Positions 11,654-22,956 of a stretch of DNA of 64,000 nt are shown one piece after another. The notes under the pieces were generated by a model. It had not been told where the DNA came from. It worked only from the letters and a program-made list of their open reading frames with translations, and searched no databases. The DNA is from Ectocarpus siliculosus (Eukaryota > Sar > Phaeophyceae > Ectocarpales > Ectocarpaceae), in NCBI GenBank assembly GCA_000310025.1, contig FN649728.1:1317169-1381168 (forward strand). Reading direction: 5' to 3'. Numbering within the stretch: position 1 is the first letter of the stretch; the number at the start of each line of letters is the position of its first letter. A program made the translations under genes and the position numbers.

Positions 11654-13508
11654 ATGGCCCCAAAGAACTCACCACCCTCAAAGGGAAAAGAAGCAGTCAA
11701 GGACCTGAAGGCCTCGGCAAGTCCCATCGCTGTGGCTCAGGCACAGGTAGCGCACACGTTCGGCAAGCTAACGGATGTAATACAAGAGTTACAAGATGCG
11801 GTCGAGAAGGAGCGCGTGGCCGTGGACACGGATAAGCTCAACAAACCAGGCCATGGCGCCCACAACTTTGGGCAGCCCATCCTCCCTTTGGGCGACCTGA
11901 AAGACAGAATCGACGACACGATGACCAACACGCTGTATGCCTTCATCGACAAGTTCAACCAGTTTCCGAAGACCGCCGGCATCCCCCAGCTGCTGCTGCC
12001 GCGGTTGTTTCTGGAATGCTTCAACGACGTCCAGGAACATTACCGCCAGTTCATCGAGCCCATCTTGTTTCCCAACGGTTCGAAGACAGATCCCGCCCTA
12101 CTTCGCGACCACCTGTCGAACAACTACCAGGAACTCTTTCTCCTGACGCCGAGCGAGAAACGCGACCGCACCGTCCAGCATATTCTCGGCAACATTGGTG
12201 GGCACCTTCGTACTCAACGCACTTTCGCAGACAATGGGCTTAATTGGGTCATCAATGAGACCGGTCTAGATGCGTTAGTGCACAAATACCGGGAGATAAT
12301 GGTCCACGTGCGCCTTCAACCAACTCCGGCAACCTTCAGCACTGACTGCGGGATGTTCCTGGAAGTAGTGAAGAAAAAACCGTGGAGTTTGACCGTACAA
12401 CAACCCACCGCCGCCGGGGTGCAGCCTTTCGACCCCAAACGTCATTCGTCATCTGTAGACGCCATGGGCACTTCGGAAGGAGACTTGTGCGTTGTGGTGT
12501 TTCCCGCCATGGAAGTGGACGGGGTGAGGTGCAACATCAGCTATACGTTGTCCTTGGACCGGCATCAGGCAGAGCTCGTCGCCACACCAGGTATTTGTAT
12601 TGTTTTTTCGTTTGATTTCCCCGCCACATCGTTCGCGGTCAGTTACTACGTACACAGAGAACGGCACAAAGAGAATAACCATGTATGTAGCGAATGAATT
12701 ACACAACCGTGCCAAAATAGCACACGTGAAAGAAAACCATCCCAATACCTTCCTTCTACACGTTCCCAGCATAACACACAAGAAAATATACACATGGCGG
12801 CTACCAAACGGTCTTGTTGCCTGTTACCCACAGGGGAGATATTGCTGTATGCTGCTAAATATGTAGGGAAACCGTGGAAATATTGTCTAGGTAGCTGCGC
12901 CGACGTTATGAATTACTTGCTACTCTTCTCAGACTATTTTTTTCTGTGGATAGAGATGGATTAGTTGTGTGGTAGAAAAATAAAAACAGTGGCGAATGTG
13001 TATAACTTTCTGTAAAACATCCCGCCAGGCGTAACACGAGTTACTCCAGCTCCCCCATGCTGTCGATGTTGTTTTCAGTACATACCCCGGTACAATATTG
13101 CGAACATTTTTTGTGAGCGCAGCCCCAATTCTAAACTCGTTTCGTCTCCTGAGAGTGTCACTCGTTTTCAGGGTTCAATCGTGCAGTGCAAAAAAGTATT
13201 TAATTTGAGTTCGCACCATCACTTGCTGTTTGTACCCAACCCCTATCTCGTCCTCGGCGACTATTCTAGGTCAAAACCCGACCCGGCAACCTCCCAATCA
13301 GGTCGACGTGCACATCATGCCCGTGCGGGACCAACTCGATGTTTGGAACTCCACCCCGGAATCCCTGAAAACGGTGGAGCAGCTGCGCAAGACGGTGGCC
13401 GTCATTGGCAAGATGCTCGCAGCTCTTGAACACCTGCCCGGTTACGACGCCAGGAATGCCTTCAGTGACCTGGGACAAGACATGGATCAAGCGCGATATT
13501 CCAGGTAG
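11654..13508 (+). CDS. unknown conserved 391-aa protein, copy 1, two exons
   Basis: The model is join(11654..12590, 13270..13508), 391 residues. The start is the ATG in ACCATGG; an in-frame ATG at 11567 exists but is not preserved in the duplicate. The splice is CCAG|GTATTT to TTCTAG|GT, phase 1, and the identical structure in copy 2 confirms it. I do not recognise the family. An N-terminal Lys/Ser/Pro-rich tail is followed by a helical segment (ELQDAVEKERVAVDTD), then a mixed alpha/beta body with FLECFNDVQEHYRQF. The C-terminus is a conserved helical exon (VEQLRKTVAVIGKMLAALEH). No signal peptide or membrane segment is seen. The stop TAG lies inside a CAG|GTAGCC donor-like string in both copies, so a further 3' exon cannot be excluded. 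About 18 residues differ between the copies and no frame is broken, implying selection on the protein. Confidence 0.8.
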
Positions 13509-14494
13509 CCCGCATAGAAGCTGAAGATGGCGTTTATAATACCTCGTCGGACCGTGCTCAGAATACATCCGGACAGCATGGCCACAAACTGACAAAGTGG
13601 CCAACCCAAAATCTTGATTTCCACATTGTCCGACTCTACACTGAACGGGAACAACCCAGAAACGATCGGACGTCGCAACTCCTAAACATGAGAACAGCAA
13701 ATGAGCGGTATTGGCGGGAAGTCAACAGAACCAACCAATGATCTTGTCCGTGGCGTGGACGGGCAGCTATTCTCTTTACCCTTACCCTCCATGCTGCAAC
13801 ACTCGATGCTCGCCCTTCTTCGACATTCAGATACTGGCATGTCAAAATTTCAAGGGCCACATTTCGGTTGGCCTTTCCAAGTTGGCGACGTTTTCCCCAC
13901 GGTAGAACACTGTATTTCTCCATCGTGGGGCATGACCACATGCCGCGAACAACTTCAGTGCTTGTACGTGGTGTATCTGTTCATCCGAACAGCAATAATC
14001 TACTACTTGTACATCGTTCAAACTCTGTTTGCTAAAAGCCTTGTCTTCATGGTGACGGTTCCAATAGGAGAACGGAACTTGTGTGACGATGGTTTGAATG
14101 ATACTATTCTGCACGCTGAAGCATGCCGTGTACCAATTGCCGAGGTACAACCAATCCTACGCGAAAATGCCGCAATGCAAGTTGTCGATGTTGTTGTTGT
14201 TTCTTCGAGTAATAATCCGTTGCGGTCTCTGCTCAGTACATTCTAACATCCGTCTTGCTTCAACTGATGCGGATGCCATCCGTGACCACTAGTTCTTTAC
14301 CCCCCGGAAAGGGGATACATACAATGAACAATGTGAACAGATGCCCATGCAATCCAAAAACATCAACAAATATGGGCCTTGCAATCGAATATAGCCCAAT
14401 TTTTTTTCCAATCCCTGCATCGCCAACTGTATTTGTCGTTCAATATGCGTTCGCACTGATTGACTTGGCCCGCGGACACAATGATGACATGCAC
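13509..14494. other. duplicated spacer with weakly conserved coding-like text
   Basis: This is the 3' flank of the 391-residue gene. A minus-strand segment near 13950-14015 reads VVDYCCSDEQIHHVQ, and its counterpart in copy 2 reads VVDHCCSVEQIRHVQ. Short reading frames on both strands are otherwise broken by indels between the copies. I see no complete gene. Confidence 0.35.
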
Positions 14495-14667
14495 CAGGTG
14501 GGGCGCTCGCGTACGCTGGTTCAACGTCAATCGGGTCCACGGCGCGGACCGCCTTGTCGACTGGGAGAAACAGTTGTCTGCCACCCCTTGAAAGAAATGC
14601 TTGGTCGAGGAGTGCAACCTCATCCTCAGTTGATCTCACCCACAGTACGCCAAGGCCCAAGTCCATT
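14495..14667 (-). CDS. conserved exon of unknown minus-strand gene, copy 1
   Basis: A candidate exon is bounded by AAG| and G|GTGCAT signals. It contains GVLWVRSTEDEVALLDQAF and LFLPVDKAVRAVD. The copy at 37333-37508 keeps the frame, and its only length difference is 3 nt (one extra Leu codon), a pattern expected under coding constraint. No domain is recognised. The parent gene model is unresolved. Confidence 0.45.
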
Positions 14668-15208
14668 CTTGGATCGGGCCGTGGAAGTGTAAGCACCATG
14701 GTGATGTTCGGCGTTTATCTTTGGCAGGGTGTTGTTCCTAATGGAGGACCCTACATGTACAACGTCACTCACACGTTGGTGTGAGCCTTACAAAGAGTAA
14801 AGCATCATGTATAGTGGGGGGTGGGTGCAGGACTATCGGGTCAGCCGCATGGTTGTTATTGTTCTCAGATGCTTGCGTGGCGCCATTTGAGCCCGTTCCA
14901 TGGTTGAAGTTGCCTACAAAATGTCATATTCCGGGAAGGATCTCGCTGCTGGCCAGTCTATTTCCGCAGATCTCATGGCTTGCATGTCGAAAGTCCTTGC
15001 TTCTCCGTGTAGAGCTTTAAAATATGAATTGATTACGTGCGTTCCTGTTGGGTGACACGGTTGTTGACGTGAGGCCCGGGAATGAAAAGCCGAGAGAAGG
15101 GTAGAGTAGGAATACCAAGGCCGGGGGGAGGCTAGAGTGGAGGAGGGGAGGCTCGACGTCTTGCATCGCCGTTCGTCTTGGCCCGATCGTAGACCCTCGC
15201 TGTCGAAA

Positions 15209-15330
15209 TCAGCCAGGCTTCGCGCGAGACTTGCCGCCTTGGTGCCGCAATAGGCCGAGGACAACGGCAACTGGTAGTTTGTGACCATGCTCGTCAATCA
15301 CGCAGAACGCATCACGCAGAACCTGTGGTG
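15209..15330 (-). pseudogene. coding relic with 14-nt tandem duplication, copy 1
   Basis: The frame VIDEHGHKLPVAVVLGLLRH is shared with copy 2 (38165-38090 region, VIDEDGHKLPVAVVLGLLRH). In copy 1 the 5' part has TTCTGCGTGATGCG duplicated in tandem. This shifts the frame relative to copy 2 unless a different acceptor is used. An overlapping frame (NYQLPLSSAYCGT) is also conserved, so the true frame is uncertain. Confidence 0.3.
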
Positions 15331-15784
15331 CATGTTCTCGGGTGGGCGGGGGTGGGTGGGTCGGGGTTCGGTGTGTCGAGTCAGGCGGCCGGGGCACATT
15401 GGGGGGTGGCGTCCCGTCGAAGCTGCAGCAAACAGGGGTTACATGCAAACCGCCAAGAGGCGACACTTGTGCATCGATATTTTTGTGTTGAATGTTTGAC
15501 GGTGGTTCATGTTCGCTATAGGTGGAGGTATGGTGTGTCTGCGACCTTTCTTGTTTCTGCTGTTTTCTCATTTTCCAGGGAAGGGGTGCCCATTTTCATG
15601 TTCGTGGGACAGTCTGATCCGATTTTCTTGTACTTTTTTGTTTTTCGAGGCGCTAGATGGGGACCATGCCCATCGCGGCCCCACATGCAGGGATATTGTC
15701 AATTGGATCCTTCGTTTTTTTCCTCTGTGTGAAGTTCCCTAGGGCCGTGAACGTGGAGTTTCGTCAATAGCACATGCAATTGTA

Positions 15785-15945
15785 AATAATCGTATTGTTC
15801 TGAACACGGCCAGTCCAAACCGGAAGATGTTGTCCCCGAGAGGAACGCGAGATGGCATCGGCGGCAATACTTGCCGCGGTAGGCATCCACGTACGGACGA
15901 CAGACGAGCCATACGCTATCTGAAGATCATCACACATGAAAAGAA
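15785..15945 (-). pseudogene. possible RNase H C-terminal fragment, copy 1
   Basis: The minus strand encodes WMPTAASIAADAISRSS. This resembles the W-x-P-x(5)-AD-x-LSR end of retroelement RNase H domains. The copy 2 segment at 38690-38800 is nearly identical. The upstream half of the domain is near 16640-16770, too far away for a continuous ORF. The assignment is tentative. Confidence 0.35.
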
Positions 15946-16059
15946 GTAGGACGTGCATGTCAAGACTGATCAATCGTCCGCAGTTAACGATCCCACGTGT
16001 ATATTCTCTTCTCGGTGCGGATCATTAATACAAAATTTCAAGTTTGTTGGGGGCCGCTC

Positions 16060-16210
16060 CCACGGCCAAACTATTCCGGTGTCTGCGGCGCATGCTGAAA
16101 ACCCCAATGTAGCGCTTTCCAACGCTTCTTCTCTTTCAAATTCATCTCGCATGCCGTTATCCACAGCGGTTTCCGCGAGAGACTGCCCGAACAAGTCCCT
16201 TACTCAAAAT
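16060..16210 (-). CDS. conserved exon-like segment, copy 1
   Basis: After a TTCGGGCAG acceptor the frame reads SLAETAVDNGMRDEFEREE and continues SATLGFSACAAD. Copy 2 (about 38880-39038) keeps the same frame with substitutions only. No function is recognised. It may belong to the same decayed gene as the RNase H-like fragments. Confidence 0.35.
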
Positions 16211-16629
16211 GAAAGAGGGGTTAGTAGTGGGGTACCATGGCAGTAACTAGTTGCGGGGTGGCCGTCGCGCACACAACACGACACCCACCTCGGCCACCTT
16301 CCGCCGACAATATCGCGAAAATTGCCCATTCTTTTGTATCAACCGATACGCTGGGCCGCGGAGATGTACTCGGTGACCGTGCGCAAGGTTTAGCTTTTCC
16401 TTCATTCTGCATCTGCTCAAACACCCACTGCTCGCCTCAACCTCCCCCCAAAATGAATGTGCTTATCGACTCCCTGGATTGAGGCAGACGTAACGTCAGT
16501 GGCCATAGCACAAACGAGAGGTTAACATCCGCCACAAAGGCTGGAGAGTACACTCGTGCGCGAGTCGGAGTGCTGAAACAGCAACGGGTGCACCCACGAT
16601 CGCGTGCTCAGCCGTGGGTGAACCTCCCT

Positions 16630-16775
16630 GCCACTGATTTGTTGTCAACGACGATTCGCAGTACACACGGCTTCAGGGAACCGTACACAACTGTCGAAGG
16701 AGGTAGAACAGGGCGAGCATTTCCGTAAAAAAAAACCCTTGACAACCGTTCACCCGACAAAACATCGACCTCTAC
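16630..16775 (-). pseudogene. possible RNase H fragment, frameshifted, copy 1
   Basis: The segment reads EMLALFYLLRQLCT, then loses about 7 nt relative to copy 2 and goes out of frame before VVDNKSVAG. Glu in the helix and Asp in VDN match the spacing of RNase H catalytic residues. Copy 2 (39398-39567) is open through both motifs. It is best read as a broken relic here. Confidence 0.4.
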
Positions 16776-17109
16776 GTGCTGTAGGAAAGGTCTCATGACC
16801 GTTTACCTGACCTGTCCCCCCATTTGATGGAGGAGGCGTCGGATGCCCCACTATCAAGAGAGGTGGGAAAATACTGCCACGGGGGTTCGGGTGACGTGGG
16901 TAATATTGTCAACAATTGGGTGAGTCCTAAGCATGTCGTCACTGGTGTCGCACTTGATCAAACATAGCCGGAGGCCTACCATGAGGACGCCGGCCGACTC
17001 TCAACGACCTGCTCGTGAAAGGCCCACGATACGCTGTCTTGTGTACTACAGTAGAGGACAGTGGTGAGCAAAGCCGCCACGGATCTGTTGTAGTTTCGTT
17101 TCTTGAGGC

Positions 17110-17245
17110 GATATTCTCATGGCACACCAAGACGCTGTTGACGTATCGTCCCCCGAAGGTAGGACTTCTTCGGCGGTAACAACTGCCCAACATACACGAC
17201 ACGAGCATGGCGACGTGGGCTACCTCGTACGACGCCACTCATTGT
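17110..17245 (-). pseudogene. conserved coding segment with 1-bp deletion, copy 1
   Basis: The frame YEVAHVAMLVSCMLG is followed by a 1-base loss relative to copy 2. The next conserved residues (LLPPKKSYLRG...QQRLGVP) are therefore in another frame. In copy 2 (39950-40060) the same segment is open as YEVAHAIMLVSCMLGKLLL. No domain is recognised. Confidence 0.4.
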
Positions 17246-17577
17246 TCTCTGGTCATCCAAACGTGGCCGGAACAGTTGTGTTGCAAGAGTCACCGAGGTA
17301 CACGAGATTCGCAAGGAACGAACAATAACTAACTTCGCTTCGCTGAGGGCATGCTACAGCCAAGGACTCAGGAAGTGATCGGAAGGAACTACGAAACACC
17401 CGCAATTAATCAACGCGATTGGAGGAGCGCCCGAAAAACGGCTGCAAACAAGAGTATCCCATGTTGTGATGAGACAAAGGGTGTGCCATGGTGTGATAAG
17501 ACGCGGGAAGAAGCCTTCCGATGCGATGTGACCGATGCGCGCCACCGTATCCCCGCACCCATTATCTGTATCCTCAC

Positions 17578-17700
17578 CATGTAAATAGTACATTGTCGAG
17601 CATGAAATCGGCGTTGACGAGCGGCCCCGGCTCCTCCACCGACGTTCGCACCGTGGTCCTACCGAGGCTCCCGCTCAGCGCATTGTCGCAACTTTTCAGC
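17578..17700 (-). CDS. conserved exon of unknown gene, copy 1
   Basis: The segment reads SCDNALSGSLGRTTV and LVNADFMLDNVLFTW and ends at an ATG|GTGAGG donor. Copy 2 (40359-40478) encodes nearly the same peptide with a donor at the same place. The family is unknown. Confidence 0.4.
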
Positions 17701-18068
17701 GGCGATGGTTATCATACCTGACAACCGTTCGTAGAACTCGGAAGGACCGTGGCCGTATCGCCGCCGAGCTGATCACACTGAACATTTCTCTCTGAGAGGG
17801 CACCGTGCGACAGAATTAATCACAAATCGTTCCACAATATGCTGTGGCCCATTCTGGAGGTTGGCGCAGACGATGGTGGGAACGGAGGGAGTGAATCAAA
17901 GGCTACCATTCGGGGGGTAGAAGGCGGGAGAGAAAAGGTCATCAACGGTGTCAAACAGAGTGCCTCCTACAAGATGTTGGCCCGCGGGGGAATTGAGCAT
18001 GACGCATGGCTCCCGCCCAACCCCCCCTCACGGGGAATCTGTCGTTCACCGCTGAGGTTATCATGGAC

Positions 18069-18472
18069 CTAGCGGTCAACTCGCAGCCTCGTACTCGGCG
18101 ATGAGCATGCCAAACACCATCGGTTATACACGCCGCCCCCGCCCTCAAATGTCACTCGCTGACTCCGGTGCTGGCGCCTAGCCTTCACTTGTATCTTGCC
18201 AGTTCCATCGTTCTCTCTGTTGCGATGTGTGACCCGTGACGAAACTTCTTCCGGCGGCGACGCTAAGGCACCTCCAGCCGTTTCGCCGCCGCCGCTGTAT
18301 ACGTCATGCCCCTCCCCTAAGCAGTTTCTATCGTCGAGGGCAACGCCGACACAACACTTGTTTTCGTCAGTATCGACGTAGTGCACCCTGAACACGCCCT
18401 TGCCTGTTGCTCGCAAATGGTACTCGCCTTCTGCTAGCGTAGCGTTGCTTTCGTCTTTTCGCCAGACTACGT
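18069..18472 (-). CDS. unknown Cys/Gly-containing exon, copy 1
   Basis: About 134 codons are open after a GTTGAG acceptor, ending at TAG 18071-18069. Visible text includes LAEGEYHLRATGKGVFRVHY and DENKCCVGVALDDRNCLGEG, then a Gly-rich and basic region (KARRQHRSQRVTFEGGGG). The copy 2 region (about 40817-41340) contains the same words, but an indel and an insertion put them in different frames. Copy 1 is therefore the better preserved version. It looks like a beta-rich extracellular or lectin-like segment, but I cannot name it. It could be an internal exon with an unidentified donor. Confidence 0.4.
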
Positions 18473-18540
18473 CTCAACCGGGTCTTGCTCACACGACCCT
18501 CTGTGTGGTCAGCTGGGACGGGGAGGTCAGGTTCGAAGAG

Positions 18541-21500
18541 CTCATGAGAGAAGCCCTCTACGCGACGACCGCCCAGGTTATGAAGCGATCGGCGTATCCT
18601 ATGTAGCCGGCGGGCAAGGCGACGAAGGGTGCGCCTGGGGGGGTGGGAATGACTGTCACACTACGCTTCCGCAGGGATGGTGAAACCTTCGTAACTTATC
18701 GCACCCCTGTTCTTGGAGACCCAGCCGTCCCCACCTCGGAGGTTTCACGATGTGAGGCGGGGTCGGTTTCCAGCCGGCGTCCAGCGACGGTGCGCTCCAA
18801 TGCCAGGAAAAGTAGTGCACGTCGTGATTTCTTCTGCTAGGAGGGATCGAAGTACCAATCGCCGACGCAAGCCAGGCTGAGAAGTCTGGCAGGGCGAAAC
18901 ACGACGGAGCTATCGCGTTCCTCCATCCACTTGTCAGGAGTCATTAGTATTGACATGTCTGATGACGCCCGCTGCAGATGACATCCTTCAGGCCTCTTTA
19001 CCGGAAGTCGTGGCTACAACCCATCGTACCTATCGACCGGCGGCAAGACATGGATGGGCGTGGTGGCCTTGCAACTGGTCGAAGGCGTGTTGGTTACCTT
19101 CTCGCCGAACCCATGACAAGGTGCAGCCCTAGACAAGCTTCACCTACCTCAACCCTACAAGAATTCCCGGATCAGAACCATGCATTCAGTCATCCGTCGT
19201 GAGCAAGTGTATCCTGTGCTCTCTCTCTCACTCGTCTCGCTCGCTTTCAAGTACCTTGCCAATAGTGTGAGCCACACTGCAAGTTCTTCACCTATTGCGG
19301 GTTTGTGATAGCATCAGTTCAACACCCGTAAACCCGTCTACCAAGCGCCGTCGATGCCGGCTGCGGCAGGGGGGGTGGAAGAAGCGGTATTTATCAACTT
19401 CTGCGGGCACATCGGGGAGTCGCCTGAGATTGATCAGGCGAGGTACCATGGTGGCAAAGGATCATGAAAATCGCTTTTCGAAGGGTCTGGGCTATGTTCT
19501 TGTGTTTCCCCTCGCCATCTGACATCGTTACGTACATACAAGCTCGCCCGATCTCTTAATCAAAACTGGCGGGGTCGTCCGCTGACCGAGTTTTCTCGCA
19601 AAGATCCAATACTGCTGCTCGTCATCTTTCGATGTGCTGGTCGCAATCAGCAAGGCATTCGGCGGTCATCTTTGCACACGGACCAAATCAAAGGTTGATG
19701 AGTTTGATCATGCTTCTGCCTATCTATCTGTTGCTCCCGCTGCTGCTGCTATTGCGGGGTCTCTACTCACTACAATACTTAATTCGTGTCGAACGTCTAC
19801 GGTTCCGCCGTGGAAAAACAAAGTATTGGGCCACTCGAACAATCGTCCTCAGTCGAAGAAGAATCTCGGAATCTTTCGCCGGCGTTACCACCAAAAAACG
19901 CTCATAATCACAAACGATCGGACCGGCGCTCTTCAGTTGAATGCGTCCGACCGAGAGATAGCCTGCGCAATCTACCATAGGAAATGGGGAAAAACAAGGA
20001 CATACACCTTTCAAGCCTTGGCATAAATCAACCTAGTCTTCGAGTATCAAGCAGTTGACATATCACTTACAGCATCTGTATAATACGAGAGCGCCAGGGT
20101 TTCGGCTTTCGGCTTTTCGGTTGGAAGAAAATCGTCTGATGTCAGGAACAACATTTAACCCAACCCTGCAATCATATGTAGAACCCTTGAAAAACGAAAC
20201 ATATTATATCAAACAGAGAAAACTCCTCACTCATTTATAGGGTCGCTACGCAGCATGGCGTCGAAACCCTACTGCCACGATATCACACCCACTTCAACCG
20301 ACTTTTCTTCTCTCCAAGGATTCATCGATGGCGTCTCAACACTCACTGTAAACTTGCGACCCCCCGGAAACTCGAAAGTATACAAACACGACACTTCACG
20401 GGAGCATATGTTTCCATTCCCCGATGCCGGGAAAGCCATTCACACGTTTTCGCCGACAGCTGCCTCCACGATAAGCTCTAGGTCGCCGGAAGACACTCCG
20501 AGCACTTCGGCTCGCATCTCCGCCGCGTCCACCATTTCTTGTCGAACTCGACGGCCTTGCGAAAGAAAACAGCGCGTGGAGGAAGGCATGGTTCAAAGGG
20601 GGTGCTATTCGGAGACAATTGCGAACTGCACCTGTGTCGTGGAGGAAATTTTACTTGTAACAAAACGTTCCCTGTGTTTCTACGATCAGGACCAATTCCT
20701 CTCCTCACACTCAACGGGTCTTCCAACCGGGAGACAAGAAGCGAGTCCGATGTGTGCACCATCAGGAGGGCTTCGTGGAAACACTGCATATCTTGGAATC
20801 GAGGAAGACATGGCACGAAATTTCGGCCTGTCCAGAATAAATCTTGATTTGTCGGAACGCACGCCCCCTCATACAGCAGGTGGCATAATTCGGACACCCG
20901 ATGGGTTCCTTAATCTCGAGTTAGGCACTGTTGCAGACAAGAAAGAGGAAATGGCTACCGGATACAACAACTCCGAAAATCCCTGCCTGGGTTGCGAGCA
21001 CTCACCCGGGGCTTGGCCTTTTTTTTCTTGTCCTTCGTGACCTTGTTCACACGAAGAGGCTCCCGCTCAGCGCGCTTCCGCAGTCCTCGCAGCTCGAACA
21101 TGAACCATACGAACGAGATCAGCGCCCAAACTACCACCACACAGCTAAGTAGGATGCCAACCAGAGCCACCCGGCACTGGCGTGCGTTTGAGAGCGCAAG
21201 TCCAATCAGGAACGCCACCGCCATGAAGTCGTCACGCTTGAAGCTGCGCGCACAGCCGAGACGCACGACAAGGACCGGTTGGAGGCCAACGCGCGAGCGC
21301 AAAAACAGGACAAAGCAGGAAAAAGGTGTGTTTTCGTCGCCTCACCTGATCCCGGGCGATTTGATGTTCCCCTCACGAATAGATGGGATCGCGAAAAATG
21401 CTGCAAGCACGATGCCGATTCCATTGGCAAGGTAGTCCCTGTACGTGTCGCTCGCTGGCTGTTCCAAGCAGTCGTTGCTTTGGACCGCAGCGGAGAAGCC

Positions 21501-22453
21501 GAAGAATTCCTGGAAATTCATCTGTCGGTATTGTTTAAGTACGCGTTGCGCGAAATCGACGGGCGTTCAGGCAAAGGGCAGGGTCGCAATCATCACATCA
21601 GACGAACAACTGTGAGAGGAGGGGACACTCCCGGCGATTAGAAACTTAGGGCACATGCACGGTGGTATTTCTCAGGCAATTGTTTGTGGTATCCATATTT
21701 AACTGGGATTTCGAATACAAACAGAAGTTTTTATTGAGGGAAGTCGTTAGATTTCACCCCTCGAACTTTCAAAGCTATATGCATTGCAGAAAATCCGCCT
21801 TGCAGAAAATCTGCCAGGCGTTGTGGTGTGCTGGATATGGTCGCGCAAGAAGTGTGGCGATCTGATATTCTGGGCTTCCTGCGCCGCACCACGATGGAAC
21901 CCTCACAACCATCCCCCGTTTTTCGAACGAGGGATCGAAATTTCAGTCAACAATTTGATGGTTGGAAAGGCAATAATTGCAAAGCAAGATGGAGTGATGC
22001 GTTGTTTGATCCGACCAAAAACTAGACTGGAATTTCGCACACACTGTACTCCCAAACATGCCGGGTACGGACACCCCACCCCACGCTTGATTGGTCTTGA
22101 ACAACCTGTTTCCATCACAAAACCAAAGCACACGCCGCATTCATTGTTCTAACCTGCCCCTTGTCGGGAATGAGCCAATGCAACTCACCAGCATCAGTGC
22201 GAGAACAAGAGCAAGCGGACCCAAAATCTTGAAAACGGCCTTGCTGATTGGCTCGTAGAGCCAGAACCTCAGTGTCAGTTGAGGGTACCTGATCAACAAA
22301 TTGTTGTCAAGACCAGCCTCATCGTCTGCCCGTCTCACTCCTTTCTTCAACCGAATCTCGTAGCAGAGCTGGGGTACAGGTGCAGGCGCAACGGGACACG
22401 CAGGCGACAGGCAGCAGTTGTCGCAGACGAAACGTGCCGCATGGCATGAGGAG
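18541..22453. other. 3.9-kb block present only in duplication copy 1
   Basis: Copy 2 jumps from sequence matching 18540 directly to sequence matching 22454, sharing 1-2 bp (AG) at the junction. The block begins and ends inside minus-strand coding segments and carries exons. A deletion in copy 2 therefore explains it better than an insertion in copy 1. No target-site duplication was seen. Besides the exons listed separately, a possible terminal exon (APFVALPAGYIGYADRF then stop) lies near 18586-18650 on the minus strand. Most of 18840-20440 shows nothing I can support. Confidence 0.65.
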
Positions 22454-22565
22454 GGTACGTTTTTCACGCCTGACGCAACGTGGTGTTGCGAACACGAACC
22501 GCAAAGACAACGCGTACATGAATGAATCTCGTTCATCCGGCTTGGACTTGCATCCACGACGTAGT
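20440..22565 (-). CDS. Cys-rich multi-pass membrane protein, partial gene, copy 1
   Basis: Three minus-strand exons join in phase. 22565-22189 ends CTG|GTGAGT. 21521-21346 starts after CCGACAG and ends AG|GTGAGG. 21243-21006 starts after CGCGCAG and ends CGG|GTGAGT. Exon one has ten Cys in about 70 residues (TRCLCGSC, CDNCCLSPAC), then a hydrophobic segment (FKILGPLALVLALML). Exon two holds another (NGIGIVLAAFFAI). Exon three has two more (FMAVAFLIGLALS; VALVGILLSCVVVVWALISF) and a KKKKAK basic tail. A last exon starting at 20555 is possible in two frames. One ends at 20440 with AEVLGVSSGDLELIVEAAV but needs another phase; the other stops sooner. An upstream exon is likely 22956-22719. The layout suggests an extracellular Cys-rich domain plus membrane helices. 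Function is unknown. Confidence 0.55.
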
Positions 22566-22718
22566 CTGCAAGGGATGCGTGTCCTCGGGTTGTTTCTCAC
22601 ACAATCATCGGCGCCAATCGAAGCCGGTATAGAGCGTCCGGTCCTCAAACCCTTAACGTTCATTGCAATGAGCGGTCCGCCATTCCGCACATCGCAATGC
22701 TCCAGATGAGACTCACAC

Positions 22719-22956
22719 CTCGACCACCGGTACTTCTCTCAAGAAAGCCAGCCTACGCAGCCGGCTGAGGCCACTTGAGGGCTTGATTCGGATGATGTTC
22801 TCCAATCGGTCCTGCAATTTCTTCCCCGACAAGTCATCGAGCACCGGGCGCAAGAGGTCTGGACATAATAGGATCTTCTTGGATCCAAAATCTTCATGCC
22901 GGAAGCTCGACTGCAGCTCCAACTCGATGGTTCCTTCCAGGATCCGGCAAGGGAAC
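22719..22956 (-). CDS. conserved exon upstream of membrane gene, copy 1
   Basis: After a CCTTAG acceptor, 238 nt read in one frame: IELELQSSFRHEDFGSKKIL, LLRPVLDDLSGKKLQDRLEN, RLRRLAFLRE, ending GAG|GTGTGA. Copy 2 (41618-41855) has the same length, frame and splice sites with substitutions only, strong evidence that it is coding. It looks helical and Leu/Lys-rich. The link to the Cys-rich exon is plausible from order and strand, but the phases (0 out, 1 in) do not match. An exon may be missing between them. Confidence 0.55.

Noticed and set aside
20255-21040. 261-codon plus-strand frame
   Set aside because: It runs antisense to the membrane-gene exons and has no recognisable features.
18541-22453. 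A transposon insertion explaining the extra 3.9 kb in copy 1
   Set aside because: It starts and ends within coding segments, carries phase-matched exons and shows no convincing terminal repeats or target duplication; deletion in copy 2 fits better.
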